DNA of 17,519 nucleotides from Bacteroidales bacterium (GTDB lineage: Bacteria; Bacteroidota; Bacteroidia; Bacteroidales; JAADGE01). Made by a program: the position numbers and the translations under genes. Under the pieces are notes generated by a model. It saw nothing but the letters and a program-made list of their open reading frames with translations. It ran no database searches and had not been told where the DNA came from. The stretch is taken from positions 6,800-24,318 of the forward strand of contig JAOZMN010000009.1 of NCBI GenBank assembly GCA_029934265.1. Direction: 5' to 3'. Shown here one piece after another: positions 6,804-13,772 of this stretch. Each line of letters starts with the position of its first letter. The first letter of the stretch is position 1.

Positions 6804-7511
6804 ATGAAAAAGATACTAATTATATTACTTTTATTAATATCAATAAAAGTAAGTTCTCAAACTTATGAAAATCCCGTTTTCTATTCAAAAAGTCATAAAA
6901 CACTCTTTATAGAAAAAATAGAATTGACACCTTCAAATACCATAATTTATTTATTTATCGAAAATCAAAAAATAACAGGAGAGTCATGGTTCTGTGCCGA
7001 TAAAAACATCTATGTTGAAGATGTTCAAAGTGAAATAAAATATAATTTAATAAAATCGGAAGGAATACCGGTATGTCCAGACAGCAAAAAATTTACAAAA
7101 AAAGGAGAAAGATTATATTTCAAATTGTATTTTAAAAAACTTCCGAAAGAAAGTCAAAAAATTAATCTTGTAGAAAACTGTAACAATCATTGTTTTTCAT
7201 TTAAGGAAATAGTACTTAATAATAAATTAAGTAAGGAAATTCGTATGTTTGAGCAAGCAATAATTTTACAATCCGGCGGAAAAAATAAAGAAGCACTGCA
7301 ATTATTTTTAAATATTGAAGCCCAAGAAAACAAAACCACATCAAGATACGCATATTCTTTGTACGCAATCCCGATACTTTATTATAAAGAAAATAATTTT
7401 ACCCAAGCAAAAGCATGGTACAACACTTTAAAAAAATCTACGGTAAAAGATAAAAATGATTTACTGGAAAAAATAAAAGAAATTGAATTTTTTTACAAAA
7501 TAGACAACTAA
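6804..7511 (+). CDS. Secreted protein of unknown function with helical TPR-like tail
   Basis: 235 residues. The signal peptide (about 1-19, ending V-S-S-Q) has the Q+1 common in Bacteroidota. Residues 20-135 look like a beta-rich domain; the pattern of paired strands with F-x-I-E-K-I-E and W-F near its start resembles an N-terminal domain seen in many Bacteroidota secreted proteins, but I cannot name it. Residues 140-235 are helical, with A-x-x-L-Q-S-G-G-K-x-x-E-A and A-Y-x-L-Y-A-I-P-I-L-Y-Y-K-E-N-N-F-x-Q-A, which reads like two to three TPR-type repeats. Cysteines lie in V-C-P and N-C-x-x-x-C. It stands alone between a MITE-like element and a terminator. No function is assigned. Confidence 0.72.
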   Translation: MKKILIILLLLISIKVSSQTYENPVFYSKSHKTLFIEKIELTPSNTIIYLFIENQKITGESWFCADKNIYVEDVQSEIKYNLIKSEGIPVCPDSKKFTKKGERLYFKLYFKKLPKESQKINLVENCNNHCFSFKEIVLNNKLSKEIRMFEQAIILQSGGKNKEALQLFLNIEAQENKTTSRYAYSLYAIPILYYKENNFTQAKAWYNTLKKSTVKDKNDLLEKIKEIEFFYKIDN

Positions 7512-7549
7512 AACAAGGGGTTACCTTGCCTAAATATAAGTTTTTTAAT

Positions 7550-7578
7550 AATTACCCTCTAATTATTAGGGGGTAATT
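7550..7578 (+). terminator. Rho-independent terminator
   Basis: AATTACCCTCTA pairs with TAGGGGGTAATT around a short AT loop (12 bp with one G-T pair), followed by TTATTTTTTAT. It lies 39 bp after the stop of the gene at 6804-7511 and separates it from glnN. Confidence 0.8.
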
Positions 7579-7588
7579 TTATTTTTTA

Positions 7589-7596
7589 TACTTTTG
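7589..7596 (+). promoter_or_regulatory. Possible -7 box of glnN
   Basis: TACTTTTG matches TAnnTTTG and lies 40 bp before the glnN start. There is no TTG at the expected -33 position, which falls inside the preceding terminator stem, so this is either a weak or an activator-dependent promoter, or a chance match. Confidence 0.4.
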
Positions 7597-7636
7597 ATGC
7601 GAAATTTAAACTATTTTTTCAAAAACTTAAAAGCAA

Positions 7637-9826
7637 ATGGCAACAATCAGATTTAAAGCGTTAGATGTTTTATTAAACAGAAAACCGGTAGAAGTTAAAT
7701 ATCCTTCCGACAACGTTTCGGATTATTACGGAGAAAACGTTTTCGGAATAGAAAAAATGAGGCGATACCTTTCAATAGAAGCCCTGAAAAATGTAGAAAA
7801 AGCGATTGAAACAGGAAGTCGAATAGACAGAAAATCTGCTGACCAAATAGCCTCCGGAATGAAAGAGTGGGCAATAAGCAGAGGTGCAACACATTACACG
7901 CATTGGTTTCACCCGCTTACTGATGCAACAGCCGAAAAACACGATGCTTTTTTGGAAATCGACAAAAACGGTAACGCATTTGAAACATTCAACGGAGATT
8001 TGCTTTCGCAACAAGAACCGGACGCATCAAGTTTTCCGCACGGCGGATTGCGAAACACTTTTGAAGCAAGAGGTTACACCGCCTGGGACCCGTCATCACC
8101 GGCTTTTGTAATAGGAAAAACATTATGTATCCCGACAATTTTTATTTCATATACCGGCGAAGCACTTGATTACAAAACTCCCCTACTCCGTTCACTTGCC
8201 GCACTCGACAAAGCCGCTGTTGCTGTTTGCAAATATTTTGACAAAAATGTAAATTGCGTAAATGTAAATTTGGGCTGGGAACAAGAATATTTCCTTGTCG
8301 ATGAAGCTCTTTATCATGCTCGTCCCGACCTATCGCTTACAAACAGAACCCTTATGGGACACGCTTCAGCAAAAGACCAACAACTTGAAGACCATTATTT
8401 CAGTTCGATACCCGAAAGAGTTTCAGCTTATATGAAAGACTTTGAAATAGAGGCATATAAACTTGGAATCCCCGTCAAAACACGGCATAATGAAGTTGCA
8501 CCTAATCAATTTGAATGTGCACCGATTTTTGAAGAAGCAAATCTGGCAAACGACCATAATCAGCTGATAATGGAAGTGATGCGACGAGTTTCGCAGCGAC
8601 ACGGTTTTAAAGTTCTTTTCCACGAAAAACCTTATGCGGGAATTAACGGTTCCGGCAAACACAACAACTGGTCGATGGCTACCGACACAGGAATAAACCT
8701 GCTTAAACCGGGAAAAACACCAAAAAATAATACTCAATTTTTAACATTTTTGGTAGCAACATTAAAAGCCGTTTATAAACACGGCGATTTGCTTCGTGCA
8801 AGTATAATGTCTTCCGGTAATCAACATCGACTTGGCGGACAAGAAGCTCCTCCGGCTATAATGTCAGTATTTCTTGGCACTCAACTTTCAAATTTGTTAG
8901 ACGAACTCGAAAAACAGATTCCGAAAGACAAAATGAGTCCGGATAAAAAAACAGACCTGAAATTAAATATCGGTAAAATACCTGAAATTTTATTGGATAA
9001 CACTGACAGAAACAGAACTTCTCCATTTGCTTTCACCGGCAATCGCTTTGAATTTAGAGCGGTAGGTTCAACAGAAAATTGTGCATCTCCAATGATAGCA
9101 TTGAACACAGCCGTTGCACAAGAGTTAAAAAAATTTTCAATTGAAGTCGATAGTTTAATTGAAAACGGTATTAAAAAAGATGTCGCAATTTTAAAAATAT
9201 TGAGAAAATACATTACCGAAACCAAAGCTGTTCGATTTGAAGGAAACGGATACAGCAAAGAATGGCTTGAGGAAGCTCAAAAAAGAGGACTTTCAAATAT
9301 AACTTCAACTCCTGAAGCTTTTAAAGCATATATCAGTAAAGAAACAATAGAACTTTATAAAAATTGTGATGTTCTGAATAAAAGAGAATTACATTCTCGA
9401 TATGAAGTAAGGATTGAAGGATACACAAAAAAAATTCAAATCGAAGCAAGGGTTCTCGGCGATTTGGTAATGAACCATATAATTCCGACAGCAATTAAAT
9501 ATCAAAATTTGCTTATCGAAAGTGTAAAAGGCTTAAAAGAAATCCTTGAACCTGATGAATTTAAAGTCATTACCGAAAGACGAATAATGACAATCAAAAA
9601 AATATCGGAGCATACAAAATTTATCAGTTTGAAAGCGGAAGAAATGATTCAGGCACGAAAAATTGCCAATAAAATTGAAAATCCGACCGAAAAAGTTGTT
9701 GCATACGATAATAACGTAAAGCCGTTTCTTGAACAAATACGCTACCACGTTGATAAACTTGAACTTATTGTCGATGACGAAATATGGACACTGCCGAAAT
9801 ATCGAGAATTATTATTTAACAGATAA
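7637..9826 (+). CDS. glnN: Glutamine synthetase type III
   Basis: 729 residues, the size of the Bacteroides fragilis GSIII enzyme. It makes glutamine from glutamate, ammonia and ATP in the cytoplasm and is the main entry point for ammonium assimilation. Type III hallmarks are visible: residues 85-95 THYTHWFHPLT, 136-150 G-G-L-R-N-T-F-E-A-R-G-Y-T-A-W, 213-219 G-W-E-Q-E-Y-F with metal-binding glutamates, T-R-H-N-E-V-A-P-N-Q-F-E, G-S-G-K-H-N-N-W-S, and the C-terminal substrate region G-N-R-F-E-F-R-A-V-G-S. GSIII forms double-ring dodecamers and is unrelated in length to GlnA types I and II. It is preceded by a terminator and a weak promoter, so it is probably transcribed alone. No nitrogen-regulator gene is nearby. 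Confidence 0.97.
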   Translation: MATIRFKALDVLLNRKPVEVKYPSDNVSDYYGENVFGIEKMRRYLSIEALKNVEKAIETGSRIDRKSADQIASGMKEWAISRGATHYTHWFHPLTDATAEKHDAFLEIDKNGNAFETFNGDLLSQQEPDASSFPHGGLRNTFEARGYTAWDPSSPAFVIGKTLCIPTIFISYTGEALDYKTPLLRSLAALDKAAVAVCKYFDKNVNCVNVNLGWEQEYFLVDEALYHARPDLSLTNRTLMGHASAKDQQLEDHYFSSIPERVSAYMKDFEIEAYKLGIPVKTRHNEVAPNQFECAPIFEEANLANDHNQLIMEVMRRVSQRHGFKVLFHEKPYAGINGSGKHNNWSMATDTGINLLKPGKTPKNNTQFLTFLVATLKAVYKHGDLLRASIMSSGNQHRLGGQEAPPAIMSVFLGTQLSNLLDELEKQIPKDKMSPDKKTDLKLNIGKIPEILLDNTDRNRTSPFAFTGNRFEFRAVGSTENCASPMIALNTAVAQELKKFSIEVDSLIENGIKKDVAILKILRKYITETKAVRFEGNGYSKEWLEEAQKRGLSNITSTPEAFKAYISKETIELYKNCDVLNKRELHSRYEVRIEGYTKKIQIEARVLGDLVMNHIIPTAIKYQNLLIESVKGLKEILEPDEFKVITERRIMTIKKISEHTKFISLKAEEMIQARKIANKIENPTEKVVAYDNNVKPFLEQIRYHVDKLELIVDDEIWTLPKYRELLFNR

Positions 9827-9857
9827 TATCTACAACCTCTATTTAATAAAATCAAAC

Positions 9858-9891
9858 AGCCGGAGTATTCACTATGAGTGAACCTCCGGCT
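9858..9891. terminator. Hairpin between converging genes
   Basis: AGCCGGAG (9858-9865) and CTCCGGCT (9884-9891) pair, with an inner TTCACT/AGTGAA stem across a small bulge. There is no good T run on either side, so it may act as a factor-dependent terminator or an mRNA-stabilising structure for glnN or for the opposing lipoprotein gene. Confidence 0.55.
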
Positions 9892-9927
9892 AATCTTAAT
9901 CTAAGCAACAGATTTAACGCTTACTTT

Positions 9928-10344
9928 TTATTTTTTCTTATCAAATTTCGACTTATCGGAAACCGAACGGAAAAAAGATAATTTATAACTGTCGCCTACT
10001 TCGATAAATTTCATTTGATGGTACAAAGTATCGGTATCATATATTACTTCGTACATTAATTCTGTTCTGTGAACTCCGCCATTAACGCCTGTATGAAAAC
10101 TTTGTCGAGAATACGATTTAAAAGTTCCATAAGCGTTATCTAATTTCTTAAAAAGATTAATCCAATCTTCTTTCGGATTTGCAGCAAGAGCCTCGTCGCT
10201 CAACAAAGCACCAAGTTTATCATAATCCTTTGTTTTTAACATTTGATAAAAATCATCACCGACTTTACTCGAATCGGAAACTCCGCAATATGTTAAACTC
10301 AACATTACGGATACGACTAATAATATTGAAATTGTTTTTTTCAT
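9928..10344 (-). CDS. Small putative lipoprotein, possibly NTF2/DUF4019-like
   Basis: 138 residues. A hydrophobic N-terminus ends in L-T-Y-C20, which fits a lipobox apart from the unusual tyrosine at -1. The mature part begins with helices (D-D-F-Y-Q-M-L-K-T-K-D-Y-D-K-L-G-A-L-L), then W-I-N-L-F-K-K-L-D-N-A-Y-G, and ends in beta strands (Y-E-V-I-Y-D-T-D-T-L-Y-H-Q-M-K-F). That order of helices followed by strands is reminiscent of small NTF2-like or DUF4019-type extracytoplasmic proteins, but no diagnostic motif fixes it. The C-terminus is very lysine-rich. A MITE-like element lies about 60 bp upstream of its start, and no TAnnTTTG box is visible there. Confidence 0.65.
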   Translation of the reverse strand: MKKTISILLVVSVMLSLTYCGVSDSSKVGDDFYQMLKTKDYDKLGALLSDEALAANPKEDWINLFKKLDNAYGTFKSYSRQSFHTGVNGGVHRTELMYEVIYDTDTLYHQMKFIEVGDSYKLSFFRSVSDKSKFDKKK

Positions 10345-10405
10345 TATTGAAAATTTTAAAAAATTTATAAAAATAATTATATGATTATTAAATTGTTGTA
10401 TATAT

Positions 10406-10535
10406 GAGTTCAGTCTAAAAAGTATATTTTTTCAAAATCAGACCTTAGGATTTTAAGTAACAGACTGCAAATCAAGTATTTGAATCGTTTAAGTTTTGTT
10501 GAATCAAACCCTAAGGGTCTTTTTATACCGAACTC
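10406..10535 (+). mobile_element. MITE-like element, 130 bp, full length
   Basis: Ends GAGTTCAGTCTAAAAAG and CTTTTTATACCGAACTC are inverted repeats with two mismatches. Internal palindromes are present (a slightly altered left one, GACCTTAGGATTTT, and AAACCCTAAGGGTC on the right). Perfect ATATAT direct repeats flank it (10400-10405 and 10536-10541); because these are simple AT sequence they are weaker evidence alone. It lies between two genes on the - strand. Confidence 0.88.
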
Positions 10536-10571
10536 ATATATAATTTTAACCTGTTAAACATATCAAAGCCC

Positions 10572-11615
10572 TTACTCGACTTTAATTTTAATTTTGAAAC
10601 TCCCTGCTTTTAACCCGTTGGCACCGGCAACTCCGATAACAACTTTATAAGGATTAGTTATTGCATTCAGTCGTACACTTCTTGTATGGTCTTGTGTTTT
10701 TCCTTTTTTGGGTCTGTCCCATTTGTAATCAGCTTCGCAAGAAACACACGAGCTCAATCCCGGAACCATTTTGTGTGTTCCTGCTGAATATGCGTATAAA
10801 CTCATATTTGAATTAGGATTGTCAGGGACTAATGTTACCGTCATTACCGAACGAGCCGGTAATTCCGTAAGATAAATTATATGATTTCCTGTAAATTTAT
10901 CGTTTTGCGTAGCAGGAAAACAAGCAACCGAACTTTTTGCAGCCCACGATAAGTCGTTAATAACAACCCCATCGCTTAAATTTCCTTTGTAAATCTTAGT
11001 CGCACCTTTTACGCTTGTTGCTTTATATCTTTTCAAAGGTTTTTGAACCGCATTGTTGGTTTCTCGTGATTTAAGGTCTATTTTTACGGTGAAACTTCCT
11101 GTTTTCAGTCCGTCTGCTCCGGCAATACCAATGACTACATTGTACGGATTTTTGATTGCATTCAGTCGGACGGTTCTGGTGTGGTCTTGTGTTTTTCCTC
11201 TTTTTGCTCTGTCCCATTTGTGCTCTGCTTCGCAAGAAACACATCTCGGTAATTTCGGCGGAATGTAATAACTTGTTTTCCCTATCGTATAAGCGTAAAT
11301 GCTCATATTTGCATTTTTATCGTCCGGAATTATTGTTATAAACATTTCCGAATAAGGCGGAATTTCAGTAGAAAAAAACACATGATTTCCATTAAATTTT
11401 GAATTTTGTGTTGCAGGAAAACAAGCATTTTGGCTACTCGATGCCCATTGCAAATTACTCAATACTGCACCTTGCGACAGATTTCCTTTAACTGTCGTAA
11501 TTGCATTCGGTTTTGCATTTATTTTCTTCACATTTGAAGGAAATTGTGCTGCCAAGTTGCCTAACATAAAAAGTAAAACAACAAATAATGTTGGAATTTT
11601 TTTGTAATTTTTCAT
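10572..11615 (-). CDS. Secreted protein with two tandem copies of a three-cysteine domain
   Basis: 347 residues, signal peptide about 1-23 (ending A-A-Q). The remainder is two copies of one domain, about residues 41-181 and 206-346, joined by a basic linker. Both copies share K-G-N-L-S near the start, A-C-F-P-A-T-Q-N (C65 and C232), G-N-H, N-M-S-x-Y-A-Y, C-V-S-C-E-A (C125/C128 and C290/C293), K-W-D-R, G-K-T-Q-D-H-T-R, V-R-L-N-A-I and an ending V-V-I-G-x-A-G-A-x-G-L-K-x-G-S-F. The ending and the N-M-S-x-Y-A-Y strand resemble the beta-sandwich PPC (pre-peptidase C-terminal) domain, but the cysteine segment is not part of the usual PPC pattern. There is no catalytic domain and no T9SS tail. It may bind a ligand or cell-surface component; no function is assigned. 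Confidence 0.75.
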   Translation of the reverse strand: MKNYKKIPTLFVVLLFMLGNLAAQFPSNVKKINAKPNAITTVKGNLSQGAVLSNLQWASSSQNACFPATQNSKFNGNHVFFSTEIPPYSEMFITIIPDDKNANMSIYAYTIGKTSYYIPPKLPRCVSCEAEHKWDRAKRGKTQDHTRTVRLNAIKNPYNVVIGIAGADGLKTGSFTVKIDLKSRETNNAVQKPLKRYKATSVKGATKIYKGNLSDGVVINDLSWAAKSSVACFPATQNDKFTGNHIIYLTELPARSVMTVTLVPDNPNSNMSLYAYSAGTHKMVPGLSSCVSCEADYKWDRPKKGKTQDHTRSVRLNAITNPYKVVIGVAGANGLKAGSFKIKIKVE

Positions 11616-11662
11616 AAATTAATTGGTTTTAAGTTAATAATTAAAATTTATAGCAAGCGTTA

Positions 11663-11695
11663 CAAATATACAAATAAGAATACGACAAACATCAA
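11663..11695 (-). promoter_or_regulatory. Possible promoter of the tandem-domain gene
   Basis: On the - strand TATATTTG (11670 to 11663) matches TAnnTTTG about 47 bp before the start codon. A TTG at 11695 to 11693 gives a 22-bp spacer, one base longer than the usual range. Confidence 0.45.
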
Positions 11696-11888
11696 CAATA
11701 AATATGTTTTAGAACACATGAAATGATAATTTAATTTTCAGCCCAAGAAACTGTTATTTCATCAATCAATAATATACTTTCATCAAATTTAATAAAATAT
11801 CGAAAATATTATTTTCCTTCCGGTGTTCTATTTGCAACTGTATGTTTCTGTAAAATAACAGGGTATATGTTTTTTTTATTAAAAAAAA
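11696..11888. other. Intergenic stretch with no recognised feature
   Basis: AT-rich sequence between divergent genes. Apart from the flanking promoter candidates I see no ORF with convincing composition, no repeat-family member and no strong hairpin. Confidence 0.5.
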
Positions 11889-11915
11889 TGCAACCTTTTT
11901 ACAAATGTTGTCGTC
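11889..11915 (+). promoter_or_regulatory. ECF-sigma-like promoter (TGCAACC, 16 bp, CGTC)
   Basis: TGCAACC (11889-11895) followed by a T run and CGTC (11912-11915) with a 16-bp spacer. This resembles the promoters typically found upstream of ECF sigma factor genes and their targets in Bacteroidota (a -35 with AAC, a -10 with CGTC). It lies 28 bp before the start codon at 11944. Confidence 0.6.
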
Positions 11916-11943
11916 TTTAAGATATAAACAAAAAATTAAAACC

Positions 11944-12162
11944 ATGAATAATAATATAGGAAAAGGAAAAGAATTTTGCTTCGCAAGCCGTTTTTTTCAG
12001 AAAAGAGGAAGAGTCGTGGTAGTAAAACGAATCCCTTGTATTATATGTAGCGTAAACGACGAAATATATTATGATGAAGATATTATAAATAATATTGAAA
12101 ATTATCTGCAAAGAACACAAGGAAATTATGAAGTATTTGATTATTTGAAATTAGTAGCTTGA
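11944..12162 (+). CDS. Small CxxC protein, possibly half of a YgiT-type zinc-finger domain
   Basis: 72 residues. An upstream in-frame ATG at 11905 lies inside the ECF-like promoter, so the ATG at 11944 is chosen. The segment from about 21 to 55 (R-G-R-V-V-V-V-K-R-I-P-C32-I-I-C35-S, then E-I-Y-Y-D-E-D-I-I-N-N-I-E-N-Y-L) has the layout of the second half of YgiT/MqsA-type zinc-finger domains, where V-P-x-x-x-C-x-x-C-G-E-x-Y-Y precedes a helix. The first CxxC knuckle of that domain is missing, so it might not bind zinc alone or might dimerise. It has no signal peptide. No toxin partner is adjacent, which argues against a classical toxin-antitoxin pair. The similarity is suggestive only. Confidence 0.55.
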   Translation: MNNNIGKGKEFCFASRFFQKRGRVVVVKRIPCIICSVNDEIYYDEDIINNIENYLQRTQGNYEVFDYLKLVA

Positions 12163-12231
12163 TTTTTGCAAGTTCAAAATTTCTTTTTTATACCCGACTT
12201 ATTAGCGTATATTATAAATTTTACGCCGATA

Positions 12232-12256
12232 AATCGGTTTTTATTTTTAACCGATT
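12232..12256. terminator. Hairpin after the CxxC gene
   Basis: AATCGGTT (12232-12239) and AACCGATT (12249-12256) form a perfect 8-bp stem around a T-rich loop. No T run follows on the + strand, so termination efficiency is doubtful. It lies just upstream of the next promoter. Confidence 0.45.
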
Positions 12257-12258
12257 AC

Positions 12259-12289
12259 TTGCTTTTTGTGAAGTAAATAATTAACTTTG
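12259..12289 (+). promoter_or_regulatory. Bacteroidota sigma-A promoter of the T9SS cargo gene
   Basis: TAACTTTG at 12282-12289 matches TAnnTTTG, with TTG at 12259-12261 and a 20-bp spacer. It should start transcription near 12296, giving a leader of about 125 nt that contains a possible small ORF. Confidence 0.72.
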
Positions 12290-12322
12290 CTTAAAATTCA
12301 GAAATTTTTAAATTCTAAACAG

Positions 12323-12424
12323 ATGAAACCAACATTGTGGGATTTAAAATTAAATCTTAACAAAAAAAAAATGACCATATATCAACTGCTTATTTTCAGG
12401 GTGTTACAAATTATAAACAGATGA
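12323..12424 (+). CDS. Possible 33-residue leader peptide overlapping the next gene
   Basis: A small frame just downstream of the sigma-A promoter at 12259-12289. It starts MKPTLWDLKLNLN, continues through K-K-K-M and ends I-I-N-R, with the TGA overlapping the next ATG (ATGA). Its start context TAAACAGATGAAAC (12316-12329) is repeated exactly at the start of the following gene (12414-12427), so either both are translated or the upstream one is a duplication remnant. It has no recognised motif. Translation could couple to, or regulate, the downstream gene. Support is positional only. Confidence 0.35.
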   Translation: MKPTLWDLKLNLNKKKMTIYQLLIFRVLQIINR

Positions 12425-13455
12425 AACTAAAATTATTAACAGCAATAAGTTTTTTATGTGTCGGTACATTGTTTTCGCAAACAAAAATAACCTATGAGAC
12501 ACACGGTTTGAAAAATATCGGAAATTATACAATACAGGAAGCCGTATATGTTTCTCCGGGGAATAGCGGAGAAAACGTAGTTTGGGATTTCAGTAAATTG
12601 AAATGTAAAAAAGCAAAACATTACGTAATAACCGAACCTGAAAATACCGAAAAAGGTTTTGAATACGAAAATGCAAATGTTACAGTATGTACAGACAACA
12701 ATACTTTTTATTTTGAAACAGATATAATTTCAAATAAATTTCTGGGTTTGTCCACCGAAACCGCTGTAATAAAATACGATATACCTATCGAAAAAATTTA
12801 CTATTCTTTTGAATACGGAAACAGAAGTGAAACCGACTACAAAGGACAAGGTTTATATTACGGTTCGGTTCATACCGAAATTTACGGAAAATATACCGTA
12901 GAAGCAGATGCAACAGGAATACTTATAATGCCTGATAATGTGAGTGTTCCGAATGTCATACGAATAAAAACAACTGACCGTTTAACAGAATTTGCCTGCA
13001 AAAATACAAGTTTTATAAATACAAAATATTTATGGTATGCTCCGGATACTCGCTATCCTGTTTTTGTTATCAAAGAAAATATCAGGATAACTGCTGAGGG
13101 AGACTCTATAATAAATCGTTCTTCTTTTTATAATGAAAGTGTACTTTCGCAAAAAATAGAAAAAACGGCAGATGTTATTGCTCGTTTTTCAAATGAAAAT
13201 AAGCTGCACAGTATTTATCCTAACCCTTTTACTGATTATATTAACATAAAATACGATTTGAAGAAATCGGCAAAGGTAAGTTTGGAAATAATAAGTATTT
13301 CCGGAGCGACAATATCTACCATCGTTAATAACGGCAAGCAAAAAGGATTACAAAATTACAAATACAAACCGGAACGCTTGGCACAAGGTACTTTTTTCGT
13401 TAAATTAACAATAGATGACAAAATTTTTATGGAAAAAGTAGTAAAAGCCAATTAA
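12421..13455 (+). CDS. Secreted protein with a type IX secretion C-terminal sorting domain
   Basis: 344 residues. The signal peptide (1-20, ending L-F-S-Q) directs Sec export. The central region (about 21-255) is beta-rich, with an early W-D-F-S-K-L motif common in Bacteroidota surface proteins, but no catalytic motif I can name. The last 80 residues (about 264-344) form a classic T9SS type A sorting tail: S-I-Y-P-N-P-F, then L-E-I-I-S-I-S-G, L-A-Q-G-T-F-F-V-K-L and a final K-V-V-K. Such tails take cargo through the outer membrane and are cleaved as the protein is attached to the surface or released. The organism must therefore have a T9SS. The gene has its own promoter; a family 2 hairpin overlaps its stop codon. 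Confidence 0.9.
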   Translation: MKLKLLTAISFLCVGTLFSQTKITYETHGLKNIGNYTIQEAVYVSPGNSGENVVWDFSKLKCKKAKHYVITEPENTEKGFEYENANVTVCTDNNTFYFETDIISNKFLGLSTETAVIKYDIPIEKIYYSFEYGNRSETDYKGQGLYYGSVHTEIYGKYTVEADATGILIMPDNVSVPNVIRIKTTDRLTEFACKNTSFINTKYLWYAPDTRYPVFVIKENIRITAEGDSIINRSSFYNESVLSQKIEKTADVIARFSNENKLHSIYPNPFTDYINIKYDLKKSAKVSLEIISISGATISTIVNNGKQKGLQNYKYKPERLAQGTFFVKLTIDDKIFMEKVVKAN

Positions 13456-13470
13456 GGTCTTCGACCTTTT
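13454..13470 (+). terminator. Family 2 hairpin acting as terminator
   Basis: AAGGTC (13454-13459), loop TTC, GACCTTTTT. The hairpin with its T run begins within the TAA stop of the T9SS cargo gene and has the form of a rho-independent terminator. The same 15-base core ends the repeat at 1345-1506, so this looks like a repeat end recruited as, or identical to, a terminator. Confidence 0.65.
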
Positions 13471-13524
13471 TAATATTGTCATTAGTCTATGCACTTGTCA
13501 GATGTGTCACCTGAAATTATACAT

Positions 13525-13655
13525 GAGTTCGGTATAAAAAGACCCTTAGGGTTTGATTTAACAAAACTTAATAAATCTAAATATTTGACTTACAGCTTGT
13601 TACTTAAAACCCTAAGGGTCTGATTTCAAGAAAATCTACTTTTTAGACTGAACTC
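13525..13655 (-). mobile_element. MITE-like element, 131 bp, full length, inverted
   Basis: Ends GAGTTCGGTATAAAAAG and CTTTTTAGACTGAACTC, read on the + strand, are the reverse of the copy at 10406-10535. Both internal palindromes are intact (GACCCTTAGGGTTT and AAACCCTAAGGGTC). Perfect ATACAT direct repeats flank it (13519-13524 and 13656-13661), a clear 6-bp target-site duplication. It lies between the converging T9SS cargo and rfbD genes. Confidence 0.92.
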
Positions 13656-13727
13656 ATACATTGAAAGTGAGGAAAAATATCTAACAAGTACAGGACGATA
13701 TTGTGATAATAAAATAATTGCAAGCAG

Positions 13728-13753
13728 TCGGCTATGATTTTAAATATAGCTGA
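13728..13753 (-). terminator. Weak hairpin after rfbD
   Basis: TCGGCTAT and ATAGCTGA pair around an AT loop, 20 bp beyond the rfbD stop. There is no clear T run on the - strand, so it is only a tentative end of the fbp-rfbD transcript. Confidence 0.35.
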
Positions 13754-13772
13754 TTTCTTCCTGCGTTCGAAA

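Noticed and set aside
8423..9258. Open frames of about 104 and 125 codons on the - strand inside glnN
   Set aside because: They lie antisense to a complete, highly conserved glutamine synthetase; no domain character, promoter or start context supports them.
11905..12162. Longer 85-residue version of the CxxC protein starting at 11905
   Set aside because: The ATG overlaps the -10 region of the ECF-like promoter, and the extra residues have no domain character.
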